A stretch of 33,878 nucleotides of DNA from Sterolibacterium sp. (GTDB taxonomy: Bacteria > Pseudomonadota > Gammaproteobacteria > Burkholderiales > Rhodocyclaceae). The translations under genes and the position numbers were made by a program. Shown one piece after another: positions 26,474-33,878 of this stretch (position 1 is its first letter; each line of letters opens with the position of its first letter). Below the pieces are notes generated by a model that worked only from the letters and a program-made list of their open reading frames with translations, was not told the origin of the DNA and ran no database searches. The stretch is from assembly GCA_019105045.1 (NCBI GenBank), contig JAHRWT010000057.1, forward strand, positions 1 through 33,878, given 5' to 3'.

Positions 26474-26555
26474 GAACCTGCGGATTGCGCATTCGATCAT
26501 GTCGGATCAATACGCAATTTGACAACCCGGCAACCGCATAAGTCATTTTGTCGAA

Positions 26556-26879
26556 TCAGCCTTTGGCAATCAGCAGACTCTCCAGCGAACCGCCTTTGGC
26601 CAGAGTCTCCTTGACCCATTTGGGATGCGGACCACGACCCGACCAGGTCTGTGCCGAATTCTGTGGATTGGCATACTTCGGCGCCGCCTTGCGGCCACTG
26701 CCAGCCGTCTTGCCCCGCCCAGACAGGCCCAGCTCGCTTGCCGTCAGGGAATACTCGGCAATCATCGTTCTGGCCTTCTGGATCACTTCATGGCGGTGCT
26801 TGTTGAGCAAAGCCTGTTTCTTGGCGGCCAGCTCCTTGATCTGCTGTTCGATAAGGTTTATTTCCTGATCATTGTTCAT
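26556..26879 (-). CDS. H-NS family nucleoid-associated protein
   Basis: The 107-residue protein has an N-terminal coiled-coil (residues ~5-45, INLIEQQIKELAAKKQAL) for oligomerisation and a C-terminal DNA-binding domain with KYANPQNSAQTWSGRGPHP, where the WSGRG loop contacts the minor groove of AT-rich DNA. It is the short betaproteobacterial form (BpH3/BvgA-region type H-NS), which silences AT-rich or acquired genes. AAGGAG lies eight bases before ATG 26879. It is divergent from the TolC-OmpA fusion, across a 446-base AT-rich spacer, so it could silence that gene or itself. Confidence 0.92.
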   Translation of the reverse strand: MNNDQEINLIEQQIKELAAKKQALLNKHRHEVIQKARTMIAEYSLTASELGLSGRGKTAGSGRKAAPKYANPQNSAQTWSGRGPHPKWVKETLAKGGSLESLLIAKG

Positions 26880-27325
26880 GGTTGTTTCTCCTTTTATTGA
26901 ATTACCTGGTTACACCTATAAAAACCACTTGAATTCGTCTGAATTGCAACCTCTCTGAAACCGCTTCTCTGGAGCCGTTATCGCAACCCAGACGCATCAA
27001 TTCATGCAACAAAAAACCTGGCTATTTTAATTAACCATTGCCAGCGAGACAAATAAAACCAGTTGCCATCGGTCAATACCCTGCCGGTCATTCGCCGCCT
27101 TCAATTTCCGAACTGAACCAGACTGTGCCGCTGTACCGAATTGCCTGATTCATTATTTCAGGCAGATGTCTGTTGCAGCCTCGACAAGAACAATGATGCC
27201 CTTGCCCACACAGCACAGCCGCTTCAGGTTTGTTGCGCTCAGGCAACACCTGCCGCGCCTATATCCTCTTGCATAAACATTTTCAAGGTAAAATTTCACG
27301 TCAAACTTTATCTCAGGAGCTCACC
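26880..27325. other. 446-base AT-rich divergent regulatory spacer with two dyads
   Basis: No gene is supported here. The spacer is more AT-rich than its surroundings, with an A/T tract at about 27010-27035 (ATTTTAATTAA) that would suit H-NS binding. Two hairpin-forming dyads face the TolC-OmpA gene: TGCCTGA/TCAGGCA (27142-27148 and 27158-27164, 9-base loop) and CAGGT-TT-GTTGC/GCAACACCTG (27225-27236 and 27243-27252, 2-base bulge, 6-base loop). They could be operators or leader hairpins. No confident -35/-10 pair was found on either strand; TAAAAT at 27289 is a possible -10. Confidence 0.45.
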
Positions 27326-29206
27326 ATGAAAAAACACCCTGCCAAGGTGGTACCCGCACTGGCCTGCCTGTTGTCATGCAGCCTGTTTGCGGCCCCGGCC
27401 CAGGCTCAAGAAGCCAGCCTGCCGCAAGCAGTGCAACAAGTGGTCAAGAAAAATCCCGAAGTTGTCGCTCGCTGGCATGCTTTCAGGGCAGCCACGGAAG
27501 AGATCGATGCGGCCAGCGGTGGTTATCGGCCGCGCGTCGATCTGAGCGGCGATCTGTCGCGCGACCGGCTGAAATCGCTGGCGACGGGCAATGTCACCAC
27601 GGATTACACCCAGCGTGATCTGTCGCTGTCGCTGGAACAAATGCTGTTTGATGGTGGCCGCACCAGCAACCAGGTTGGCAAGTTCAACCACATGCAGCGG
27701 CTTCGTTATGCCGAATTGCTGGAAACTTCCGAAAACCAGGCACTGGAGACGATGCGCACTTACGTCGATGTCCTGCGCTATCGCACCCTGCATCATCTGG
27801 CGGCGGAAAATTACACCCACCACCGTGCTGTTTTCGAACAGATCCAGCAGCGCACCCAGTCCGGTGTCGGTCGCAAGGTTGACCAGCAGCAGGCCCAGGG
27901 CCGCCTGGCGCTTGCCGAATCGAATCTGCTGACGGAAGCCAGCAACCTGCATGATGTCAACGCTCGTTATCAGCGGATCGTCGGCACGCTGCCCCCCGCC
28001 CAGATGGCCGATGTGCCCGAGCTGAACAACGGTATTCCTGAGTCCTCGAACGAGGCATTGCGCAAGTCCTATGCCCAGAATCCTGCACTGATTGCCGCGC
28101 AGGAAAACATCATGGCCAGCCAGTTGGATGCCAAAACGCACGATTCCCGTTTCATGCCCAGACTGTCACTGCTTGCCCAACAGGATGTGGGCAAGAACCT
28201 GGGTGGGCCAACGGGTCGCCGTGATGCAACCAGCATCGGCCTGCGCCTGAATTACAACCTCTACAACGGCGGCACGGATCAGGCAGCGCAGCGCCAGGCC
28301 ATCGAACAGAGCTATGCCGCCAAAGAAACCCGTGACAAGGTCTGTCGCGATGTACGGCAGACACTGTACATTTCGTACAACGACGTCCAGCGCCTGAAGC
28401 AGCAGCTGAATTATCTCGAACAGCACATGCGCTCACAGGAGAAGGCGCTGGAAGCCTATTACAGCCAGTTCGATATCGGTCAGCGCACGTTGCTCGACCT
28501 GCTGGATGCTGAAAATGAAGTATTCCAGGCCAAGCGAGCTTTCCAGAATGCCCGCTTCGATTATCTGCTGGCCATGGGGCGCACCCATGCCGCCATGGGC
28601 AATCTGGTGAAATCGCTGGATGCCAACCATCTGGACAGCGGGGAATTGGCCCAAACCGAAGAATCCGCAGAGTTCGACCCGAACACGGTCTGCCCGGCCG
28701 ATGCGCCTGAAATGCTACTGGATGACAAGGAAGCCCTCTACGCCGCTTACATGCCTGTCATCAAGGATAGCGATGGCGACGGTATTCCGGATGATCGCGA
28801 TGCTTGCCCGGATACCCCGCCAGGCACACGCGTCGATGTGCGCGGCTGCCCGCTCAAGGAGGTCACCGCATTGCAGGGCGTGACGTTCGAATATTACTCG
28901 GCAAAACTGCGTCCGGAATCGCGCCCGGTACTCGATGATGTCGCGGCCACGCTGCAAAAAAATGCCGATCTGAAAGTAGAGATTGCCGGCCATACCGACA
29001 ACCAGAACCGCAGCAAGAACCCGCAGCTCAATGTGGATCTGTCACAGCAACGCGCCACTGCCGTGATGGAATACCTGATCTCACGCGGCATCGCTGCGGA
29101 TCGCCTGACGGCCAAAGGCTATGGTGAAACCCAACCCGTTGCCGACAATGCAACTGCAGAGGGACAAGCCAAAAACCGCCGGGTTGAATTGCGCATACAG
29201 CACTGA
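27326..29206 (+). CDS. TolC-family outer-membrane channel fused to an OmpA peptidoglycan-binding domain
   Basis: The 626-residue product starts with a signal peptide (LACLLSCSLFAAPAQAQ). Residues ~30-430 are a TolC/LapE-type type I secretion outer-membrane protein: two OEP repeats, with LEQMLFDGGRTSNQVGKF in the first and FDIGQRTLLDLLDAENEVFQ in the second. An acidic linker leads to a thrombospondin-type-3-like calcium motif (DSDGDGIPDDRDACPDT, 481-497). Residues ~515-626 form an OmpA domain with AGHTDNQNRSKNP and LSQQRATAVMEYLISRGI (572-589; Arg576 is the likely diaminopimelate contact), ending KNRRVELRIQH. The role would be to export the neighbouring RTX adhesin while tied to peptidoglycan. 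ATG 27326 has AGGAG seven bases upstream; the longer open frame from 27230 is rejected. No ABC transporter or adaptor gene is next to it. Confidence 0.92.
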   Translation: MKKHPAKVVPALACLLSCSLFAAPAQAQEASLPQAVQQVVKKNPEVVARWHAFRAATEEIDAASGGYRPRVDLSGDLSRDRLKSLATGNVTTDYTQRDLSLSLEQMLFDGGRTSNQVGKFNHMQRLRYAELLETSENQALETMRTYVDVLRYRTLHHLAAENYTHHRAVFEQIQQRTQSGVGRKVDQQQAQGRLALAESNLLTEASNLHDVNARYQRIVGTLPPAQMADVPELNNGIPESSNEALRKSYAQNPALIAAQENIMASQLDAKTHDSRFMPRLSLLAQQDVGKNLGGPTGRRDATSIGLRLNYNLYNGGTDQAAQRQAIEQSYAAKETRDKVCRDVRQTLYISYNDVQRLKQQLNYLEQHMRSQEKALEAYYSQFDIGQRTLLDLLDAENEVFQAKRAFQNARFDYLLAMGRTHAAMGNLVKSLDANHLDSGELAQTEESAEFDPNTVCPADAPEMLLDDKEALYAAYMPVIKDSDGDGIPDDRDACPDTPPGTRVDVRGCPLKEVTALQGVTFEYYSAKLRPESRPVLDDVAATLQKNADLKVEIAGHTDNQNRSKNPQLNVDLSQQRATAVMEYLISRGIAADRLTAKGYGETQPVADNATAEGQAKNRRVELRIQH

Positions 29207-29327
29207 TGTGATGGTACTGATGGCCTGTTGATGGCCTGATCATTGACCACCGGTTGCAGTGCTGCCGGCCAAGCCCTCCCGCTTTGCCGGCAGCGACCGC
29301 GCAGCAGACGCAACAGGCCCGGCAACC

Positions 29328-29360
29328 TGCCGAATCGCTGAATTGCCGAATCGGCTGAAT
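29328..29360. repeat. Tandem repeat of 16-17 bp built from 8-bp units
   Basis: TGCCGAATCGCTGAAT (29328-29343) is followed by TGCCGAATCGGCTGAAT (29344-29360), which differs by one inserted G. It reads as octamers TGCCGAAT, CGCTGAAT, TGCCGAAT and CGGCTGAAT. A separate 10-base direct repeat TGATGGCCTG is at 29218-29227 and 29229-29238. Confidence 0.7.
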
Positions 29361-29364
29361 CCGA

Positions 29365-29417
29365 AAACAACTCAGCCACCGACCTGGATATTCCCAGGTA
29401 CGGTGGCTGAGTTGTTT
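29365..29417. terminator. Strong bidirectional terminator between the TolC-OmpA and adhesin genes
   Basis: Arms 29365-29381 and 29401-29417 pair over 17 bases, and inner arms ACCTGG (29382-29387) and CCAGGT (29394-29399) add six, with one bulged A and a 6-base loop. The arms begin AAACAA and end TTGTTT, giving a T-rich end on both strands for the two convergent genes. Confidence 0.85.
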
Positions 29418-29461
29418 ATAGGCCGGCCGCCAGCGCTTGCCGCCAGTGGCGGCTCACGCCC

Positions 29462-32400
29462 TCAATCCACCAGCAGCTTGCCACCATCCAGCAGGCTCTT
29501 CAGCAAAGCAGCGTTATTGCCATCGGCAATACCAAATTCCGTATACAGATTCACATTGTTGAGCGTGATCCGCTGGTCTTCGGCGCCTGCGGTGTAGTTC
29601 CCGTTGCTGTAATCGCCATGAGAGCTGATGCGTATGGTCGTGTTGCCTCCGGCGACACTGATGTCGATGTAGTGGTCGAGATTGCCGATTCCCAGCTGAT
29701 GGTTTTCACCCACCAGCAGGCTGCGCAGATCGAGCACATCACCCTGCTTCGATGCATCGAAATCAGTCACGGTATCCAGTGCGGGGCTGCCTGGCCGGCC
29801 ACCATCACCCAGCTCCCAGCGGAAGACATCGGCCCCCAGACCGCCCGTCAGCAGATCATTGCCACTGCCGCCGATCAGGACGTCGTTGCCATCACCGCCG
29901 TTGAGTGTGTCGTTGCCGTCACCCCCTCGCAGCAGATCATTGCCGCGACCACCATTGAGCGTATCGTCGCCATCGAAGCCATAGAGCCGTTCGCCGTGCT
30001 TGCTGCTTGCGGTCAGCACGTTGTCGGCCGCATTGCCTTCCTGGATGCGCGCATGATTTCCTGAATCGCCGAAGATACCCAGGTCAACCAGGTTGCCGGC
30101 ATACGATGTGGCGCTCAGACCATAGGTATCCGTCACCGTGATCTTGGTTGCATTGAGCAGATCCAGACTGATGATGGAGTTATCGAAGCTCACCGAAGCC
30201 AGCATTTCATTGATGACAAGGTTATCGATCGGCCCGCCATTGACCGCGGTGATGACCAGATGCGAAGTCGGGAACAGACTGACCAGACCATATTCATCGT
30301 GAAACTCAAGCTTGAGGCCCAGATTGGTTGCCAGTGTCTGTGAAGCAGTCAGGTTGTGCTTGCCCAGCGACAGCACAGGCTGGTAGTCGATCTCGACCCG
30401 GGCGATATTGTTGTTGGCATCGTAGGCCGAGAAAGCCTGGTGATTGCCAAAGTCGATCAGGTCAAACAGGGAGACACCCACCATGCCGAACAGGCCGTGC
30501 TGATTCTTGGCACTGGCCAATGGCGCAACGTTGTTGGAGATGCCATCTGCAACAAAGCGAATGCTGGAACTGGCCGTATCACCATCGCGGTCAGCAAACA
30601 TGTAGGACAGCTCTGTCTGCTTGCCGACGGCCATCGGCTTGTCGGCAGAGTAGACATAGCTTGCATCCGCCATATTGATCTTGATGGTTTCGCCATTGCT
30701 GGTGGTGAGCGTGAGCCAGTGTGTTGTCGCATCGTAGCTGTGGCCCGTTACCTGTGACGAATTGCCGGACTTGCTGATGCTGTTTGCGGCTTCGTCATAA
30801 ACATAGGTATTGCCGCCCAGCCCGATCGAGCGAACATAGCCGCCATCTGCGCCAAAGCTGCCCGGCAGGCTACCCGCTGCTGAAGCCGGCGGCGCATCAA
30901 CCACCAGGTTGCCCTGGTTCAACAAGGTCATGGCGATATGCTGATCCCCGGCATAGCCGGTGACCAGATCGACATTCTTCAGCACGATGGTCTGATCTTC
31001 CTGACTGGCCTTGTAGCCTTTAGCAAAGCCGCCATGACTGCTGAGATGAATGACGGTATCCGCACCGACTTTCTCAAAATGCAGGTAATTCGCAAGATTG
31101 GCATGGTTTTCACCCTGCAGGAAATCACGCAGGTCGAGAATGTCACCACCCGAAGTCATGGCCACCGCCTTGAAGTCGGTAATGACATCGACTGCCGGCG
31201 CGCAGGCAGAACCACTGCCACTGGCGCCATCCCCGCGTTCCCAGCGGAAGACATCGGAGCCCGCGCCGCCGGTGAGGGTGTCATTGCCCTTGCCACCGAT
31301 GAGAATGTCACTGCCTGCACCGCCATCCAGCGTATCGTTGCCAGCACCGCCACGCAGGATGTCGTTGCCCTTGCCACCCACCAGCTTGTCGTTGCCGGCA
31401 TGGCCATAGAGCTGCACACCACTGTCGTTGCCGATCAGGGTGTCATTGCCGCTGCCACCTTCCTTGACATAGCTTGAGGGTTTGGAAAGACTGAACAAAC
31501 CGGCATCCGCCAGCGTGCCGACAACGGCGGTATCGCTCAGACCGGTGGTATCCGTCACCTTGATCTTGGTGGCATTGAGAACATCGATATTGATCAGGGT
31601 TTCCTTGAAATACACCGTGCTCAACAGCTCATTGATCACCATGTTGTCGATCGCACCGCCATCCTTTGCCGTAATCACGATTTTCGAGGAAGGCAGCAGC
31701 ACGCCCAGGATGCCCGGATTGTTCGTGACTTCCAGTTTGAGGCCAAGTTCATCGGCCAATGCCTGGGAAGCGGTCAGCTTGTGGACGCCCAGACCCACAA
31801 CTGCCTGATAGGAAATCTCGACGCTCTTGATGTTGTTATTGACATCAAAAGCGCCGAATGCCTGGCGCGTGCCCAAGTCGATGAACTTGCCGAACACATT
31901 CAGCCCGACCAGGCCAAGGATGTTGTGGCCGCTGTGCAAACCCGCCTCGGGTGCAACATTGCCCGGCCCGTGGGACAGCAGGACGATCTGTGAACTTTCA
32001 CCGACAGTCGGTACATCATCCACCACCTTGATGGTGAGATCGCCGTAGCCCGTATTCGTGCCATCGGACGCCGCTACCGTGAACGTCAGCGGCAGCGTAT
32101 CGGTACCTGCAGCAGGATGATCCAGCGGCTTGCTGAGTTTGAAGTCATAGTGGCCATCCGTATCCACCGTCAGTTTTGCCACTTCTGCGCCATTGGCAAC
32201 GCCAGTCAGGGTGTAGACGCCCGTGGCAGCGTTGAAACTGCCGCTCCAGGCAACCGCTGCGCCACCGGAAGTCAGACCGGCCGGCGCGCTGGCGCTGATC
32301 GAAGCGAGCGCATCGCCGTCCGGATCGCTGATACTGAGATCGCCGCTGACAGTCGCCGAACCGGAGGCCAGCGCCTGCTCCAGCACACTATGGATGCCAC

Positions 32401-33601
32401 CCGTATCGCCAATGACCGGCGCGCCACCCATAAGACGCACGACAGCGCTGTCTTCACCGGCAGGTGAAGTGTTCCCTGCCGGATCCGTAAGCCTTGCCGT
32501 GATGACGAGCTCTTCGCCTTCGCCCGGCGCGTCGAATTTGACCGTCAGGTCACCCGCCGCAATCTGCGCGGCCGTCAGCACGATGTCCTGCGGTGTCGTG
32601 CCGTCCGTCACCGTCAGTGTGTCGCCGGCCTGCGCGCCCGTCGGCAGATCGATGCGCACGGACACCTGGCCCGAGCCCAGTTCCGCGCCGGTCAGCACGC
32701 CGTCGTTGTTCGCGTCCGTGGTGATCGTCACCGTCGGCGCATCCGGCGCCGTCGTGTCGCGTACCGCGCTGTCCTGGCCTTCCGGCGAGGTATTCCCCGC
32801 CGGGTCGGTCAGTGTGGCCGTCACCTTGATCTCTTCGCCTTCAGCCGGGGCGTCGAATTCCAGCGTGATGCTGCCGGTGTCGATCAGTTCGGGCGTCAGC
32901 ACGATTTCTTGTGTCGTCGTGCCGTCTGTCACCGTCAGTGTGTCGCCAACCTGTGCATCTGCTGGCAACTCGATGAGCGCTTCGACCTTGCCGTCTTTCA
33001 ATTCATTGGCAGTCAACCAGCCATTGCCGTCGGCATCGCTGGAGATGATGACATTCGGGCGTCCAGGAGCCGTCGTGTCTGCATTCAGCGGCGTGCCGCC
33101 GGGTTCGCTGGCTGGTCTGCCGGTTGTCTCGTCCTCGCTGGCCGCCGCCGAAAATCCATATTCGTTCGAATCGTTGCCGACGTCTTCAGCAATCCGGTCG
33201 AGACGCACGAATCCATGACCTTCCGAAGCGCCACCACCCGCTGCACCGGCTGCGGTTTCTTCGAGCAGACTTTCAATATCGCCACCCTGTTGAATTGCCT
33301 GGGTGATCTGTTCGACACTGGCATCAGCTGTCAGCAGGCTTTCTGCCATGTTGGCCACAGCGGCCGCTGCTGAAGTTGTCTCGGCGGATGGCATACCCGC
33401 CTCCAAGGTATGCTCGCCCGGCCCGAATGCGAGAGTCTCGCCGCTGGCGAGCGACAGGCTGGCACGGCCACCGGCCTTGACTATGATTTTGCTGTCGGCA
33501 CTGACTGCATCGCCCTGATGCAGAACACGCTCATTGCCGAAAGCATCAAGAACAAAAACCGTACCTTTGACGGAAATGGCAGTTGCAATTGTCGTAGCCA
33601 T
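29462..33601 (-). CDS. Large RTX adhesin with retention module and two type I secretion target domains
   Basis: The 1379-residue protein is a LapA-like surface adhesin. Residues 1-~115 are a retention module (VKGTVFVLDAFGNERVLHQG) that would lodge in the TolC-type channel. TAAG at 116-119 fits the LapG protease site. Two Ig-like repeats follow (~178-282 and 283-388, each with DTLTVTDGTT and LTDPAGNTSP), then a VCBS-like domain (~400-533). The rest is duplicated: an unrecognised module (~549-703, then ~1024-1177), nonapeptide GGxGxDxL calcium repeats (~716-783, then ~1193-1257) and a VCA0849-type secretion target domain (~783-902, then ~1257-1379). Between the copies is a T1SS-143-like stretch (~915-1020). 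A single cysteine (C800) lies in the first copy. GGGAG lies before ATG 33601. It converges on the TolC-OmpA gene. Confidence 0.92.
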   Translation of the reverse strand: MATTIATAISVKGTVFVLDAFGNERVLHQGDAVSADSKIIVKAGGRASLSLASGETLAFGPGEHTLEAGMPSAETTSAAAAVANMAESLLTADASVEQITQAIQQGGDIESLLEETAAGAAGGGASEGHGFVRLDRIAEDVGNDSNEYGFSAAASEDETTGRPASEPGGTPLNADTTAPGRPNVIISSDADGNGWLTANELKDGKVEALIELPADAQVGDTLTVTDGTTTQEIVLTPELIDTGSITLEFDAPAEGEEIKVTATLTDPAGNTSPEGQDSAVRDTTAPDAPTVTITTDANNDGVLTGAELGSGQVSVRIDLPTGAQAGDTLTVTDGTTPQDIVLTAAQIAAGDLTVKFDAPGEGEELVITARLTDPAGNTSPAGEDSAVVRLMGGAPVIGDTGGIHSVLEQALASGSATVSGDLSISDPDGDALASISASAPAGLTSGGAAVAWSGSFNAATGVYTLTGVANGAEVAKLTVDTDGHYDFKLSKPLDHPAAGTDTLPLTFTVAASDGTNTGYGDLTIKVVDDVPTVGESSQIVLLSHGPGNVAPEAGLHSGHNILGLVGLNVFGKFIDLGTRQAFGAFDVNNNIKSVEISYQAVVGLGVHKLTASQALADELGLKLEVTNNPGILGVLLPSSKIVITAKDGGAIDNMVINELLSTVYFKETLINIDVLNATKIKVTDTTGLSDTAVVGTLADAGLFSLSKPSSYVKEGGSGNDTLIGNDSGVQLYGHAGNDKLVGGKGNDILRGGAGNDTLDGGAGSDILIGGKGNDTLTGGAGSDVFRWERGDGASGSGSACAPAVDVITDFKAVAMTSGGDILDLRDFLQGENHANLANYLHFEKVGADTVIHLSSHGGFAKGYKASQEDQTIVLKNVDLVTGYAGDQHIAMTLLNQGNLVVDAPPASAAGSLPGSFGADGGYVRSIGLGGNTYVYDEAANSISKSGNSSQVTGHSYDATTHWLTLTTSNGETIKINMADASYVYSADKPMAVGKQTELSYMFADRDGDTASSSIRFVADGISNNVAPLASAKNQHGLFGMVGVSLFDLIDFGNHQAFSAYDANNNIARVEIDYQPVLSLGKHNLTASQTLATNLGLKLEFHDEYGLVSLFPTSHLVITAVNGGPIDNLVINEMLASVSFDNSIISLDLLNATKITVTDTYGLSATSYAGNLVDLGIFGDSGNHARIQEGNAADNVLTASSKHGERLYGFDGDDTLNGGRGNDLLRGGDGNDTLNGGDGNDVLIGGSGNDLLTGGLGADVFRWELGDGGRPGSPALDTVTDFDASKQGDVLDLRSLLVGENHQLGIGNLDHYIDISVAGGNTTIRISSHGDYSNGNYTAGAEDQRITLNNVNLYTEFGIADGNNAALLKSLLDGGKLLVD

Positions 33602-33654
33602 CTTGTTTCTCCCTGTTCAAAGTACTGCAAGAATAAAATATCTTTAACTTTAGT

Positions 33655-33660
33655 ATTATA
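33655..33660 (-). promoter_or_regulatory. Candidate -10 element for the adhesin gene
   Basis: A perfect TATAAT on the minus strand lies 54 bases upstream of the adhesin ATG, with A/T-rich leader DNA after it. No good -35 is present at 16-18 bases, which suggests an activator or a weak promoter. Confidence 0.45.
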
Positions 33661-33748
33661 GACGCAGTTTTTCTCACTTTTACCCGTCATTTTTCACACT
33701 TCAATCGGACGCTTTGTCATCCTCTGCCAGGGGCATGAAACAGCGTCG

Positions 33749-33794
33749 GGTCAAAGAAAATCAAAGCCTGCCCGAAAGAATGTGTCGGACAGGC
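33749..33794 (-). terminator. Likely terminator of a leftward gene beyond the window
   Basis: Arms 33766-33775 and 33785-33794 pair in 9 of 10 positions around a 9-base loop. On the minus strand the stem is followed by a T-rich run (TTTGATTTTCTTT). It would end a leftward transcript starting to the right of the window and isolate the adhesin. The remaining 33795-33878 shows nothing. Confidence 0.5.
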
Positions 33795-33878
33795 AAGAAG
33801 GAAACCATGCCGGTTGTCAGGTGTCGTTTTACAATCGGTAGCAGACTGTCGCGGCATTGCAGGACATGCGGCGGTACC

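Noticed and set aside
27141-27329. 62-codon open frame upstream of the TolC-OmpA gene
   Set aside because: No ribosome site or family match; it covers the dyads and overlaps the real start.
32223-33218. 331-codon Ser/Val/Pro-rich open frame antisense to the adhesin
   Set aside because: Composition is the mirror of the adhesin Asp/Thr/Gly repeats; no start signal.

Overview
The window is high-GC chromosomal DNA that looks betaproteobacterial, close to Rhodocyclales or Sterolibacteriaceae. This is inferred from gene order (hemA-prfA-prmC; a LysM protein-dprA-smg-topB block divergent from def-fmt-htpX), protein style, an H-NS-like protein ending in an AQTWSGRG motif, and a 3-ketosteroid dehydrogenase-type flavoprotein. 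No rRNA, tRNA or CRISPR was seen. The window opens inside prmC and closes in non-coding DNA upstream of a large adhesin gene.

Layout. 1-3.3 kb: leftward hemA, prfA, prmC (haem entry step, translation termination, release-factor methylation). 3.4-8.1 kb: accessory stretch with a TDT-family transporter, a self-inhibited Fic protein, a frameshifted remnant of a type III restriction subunit, and a KstD-like flavoprotein. 8.2-8.5 kb: a 234-bp MITE-like element with perfect 17-bp terminal inverted repeats and a 5-bp target duplication. 8.5-18.5 kb: core genes msbA, topB, smg, dprA, a LysM protein, def, fmt, htpX. 18.5-26.2 kb: dinB, a luciferase-like oxidoreductase with a hotdog thioesterase, a lipoprotein, a CruF/DUF422-like membrane protein, a CNNM/CorC protein, an orphan CoxG-like protein and an SDR. 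26.5-33.6 kb: a small H-NS-family protein, a TolC protein fused to an OmpA domain, and, convergent with it, a 1379-residue RTX adhesin.

The last block is the most interesting. The adhesin has an N-terminal retention module with a TAAG (LapG-type) site, two Ig-like repeats and a VCBS-like domain. Its C-terminal half is duplicated: an unrecognised ~150-residue module, RTX repeats and a type I secretion target domain each occur twice, so a complete secretion-signal-like domain lies internally. The neighbouring outer-membrane channel carries a thrombospondin-type-3-like linker and an OmpA peptidoglycan-binding domain, so channel, wall anchor and retained adhesin may form one cell-surface system. 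The inner-membrane ABC transporter, the adaptor and LapD/LapG are not in the window.

A second pattern is that at least six spacers carry degenerate tandem arrays of 8- or 9-bp units, which resembles a family of short tandem repeats spread through intergenic DNA.
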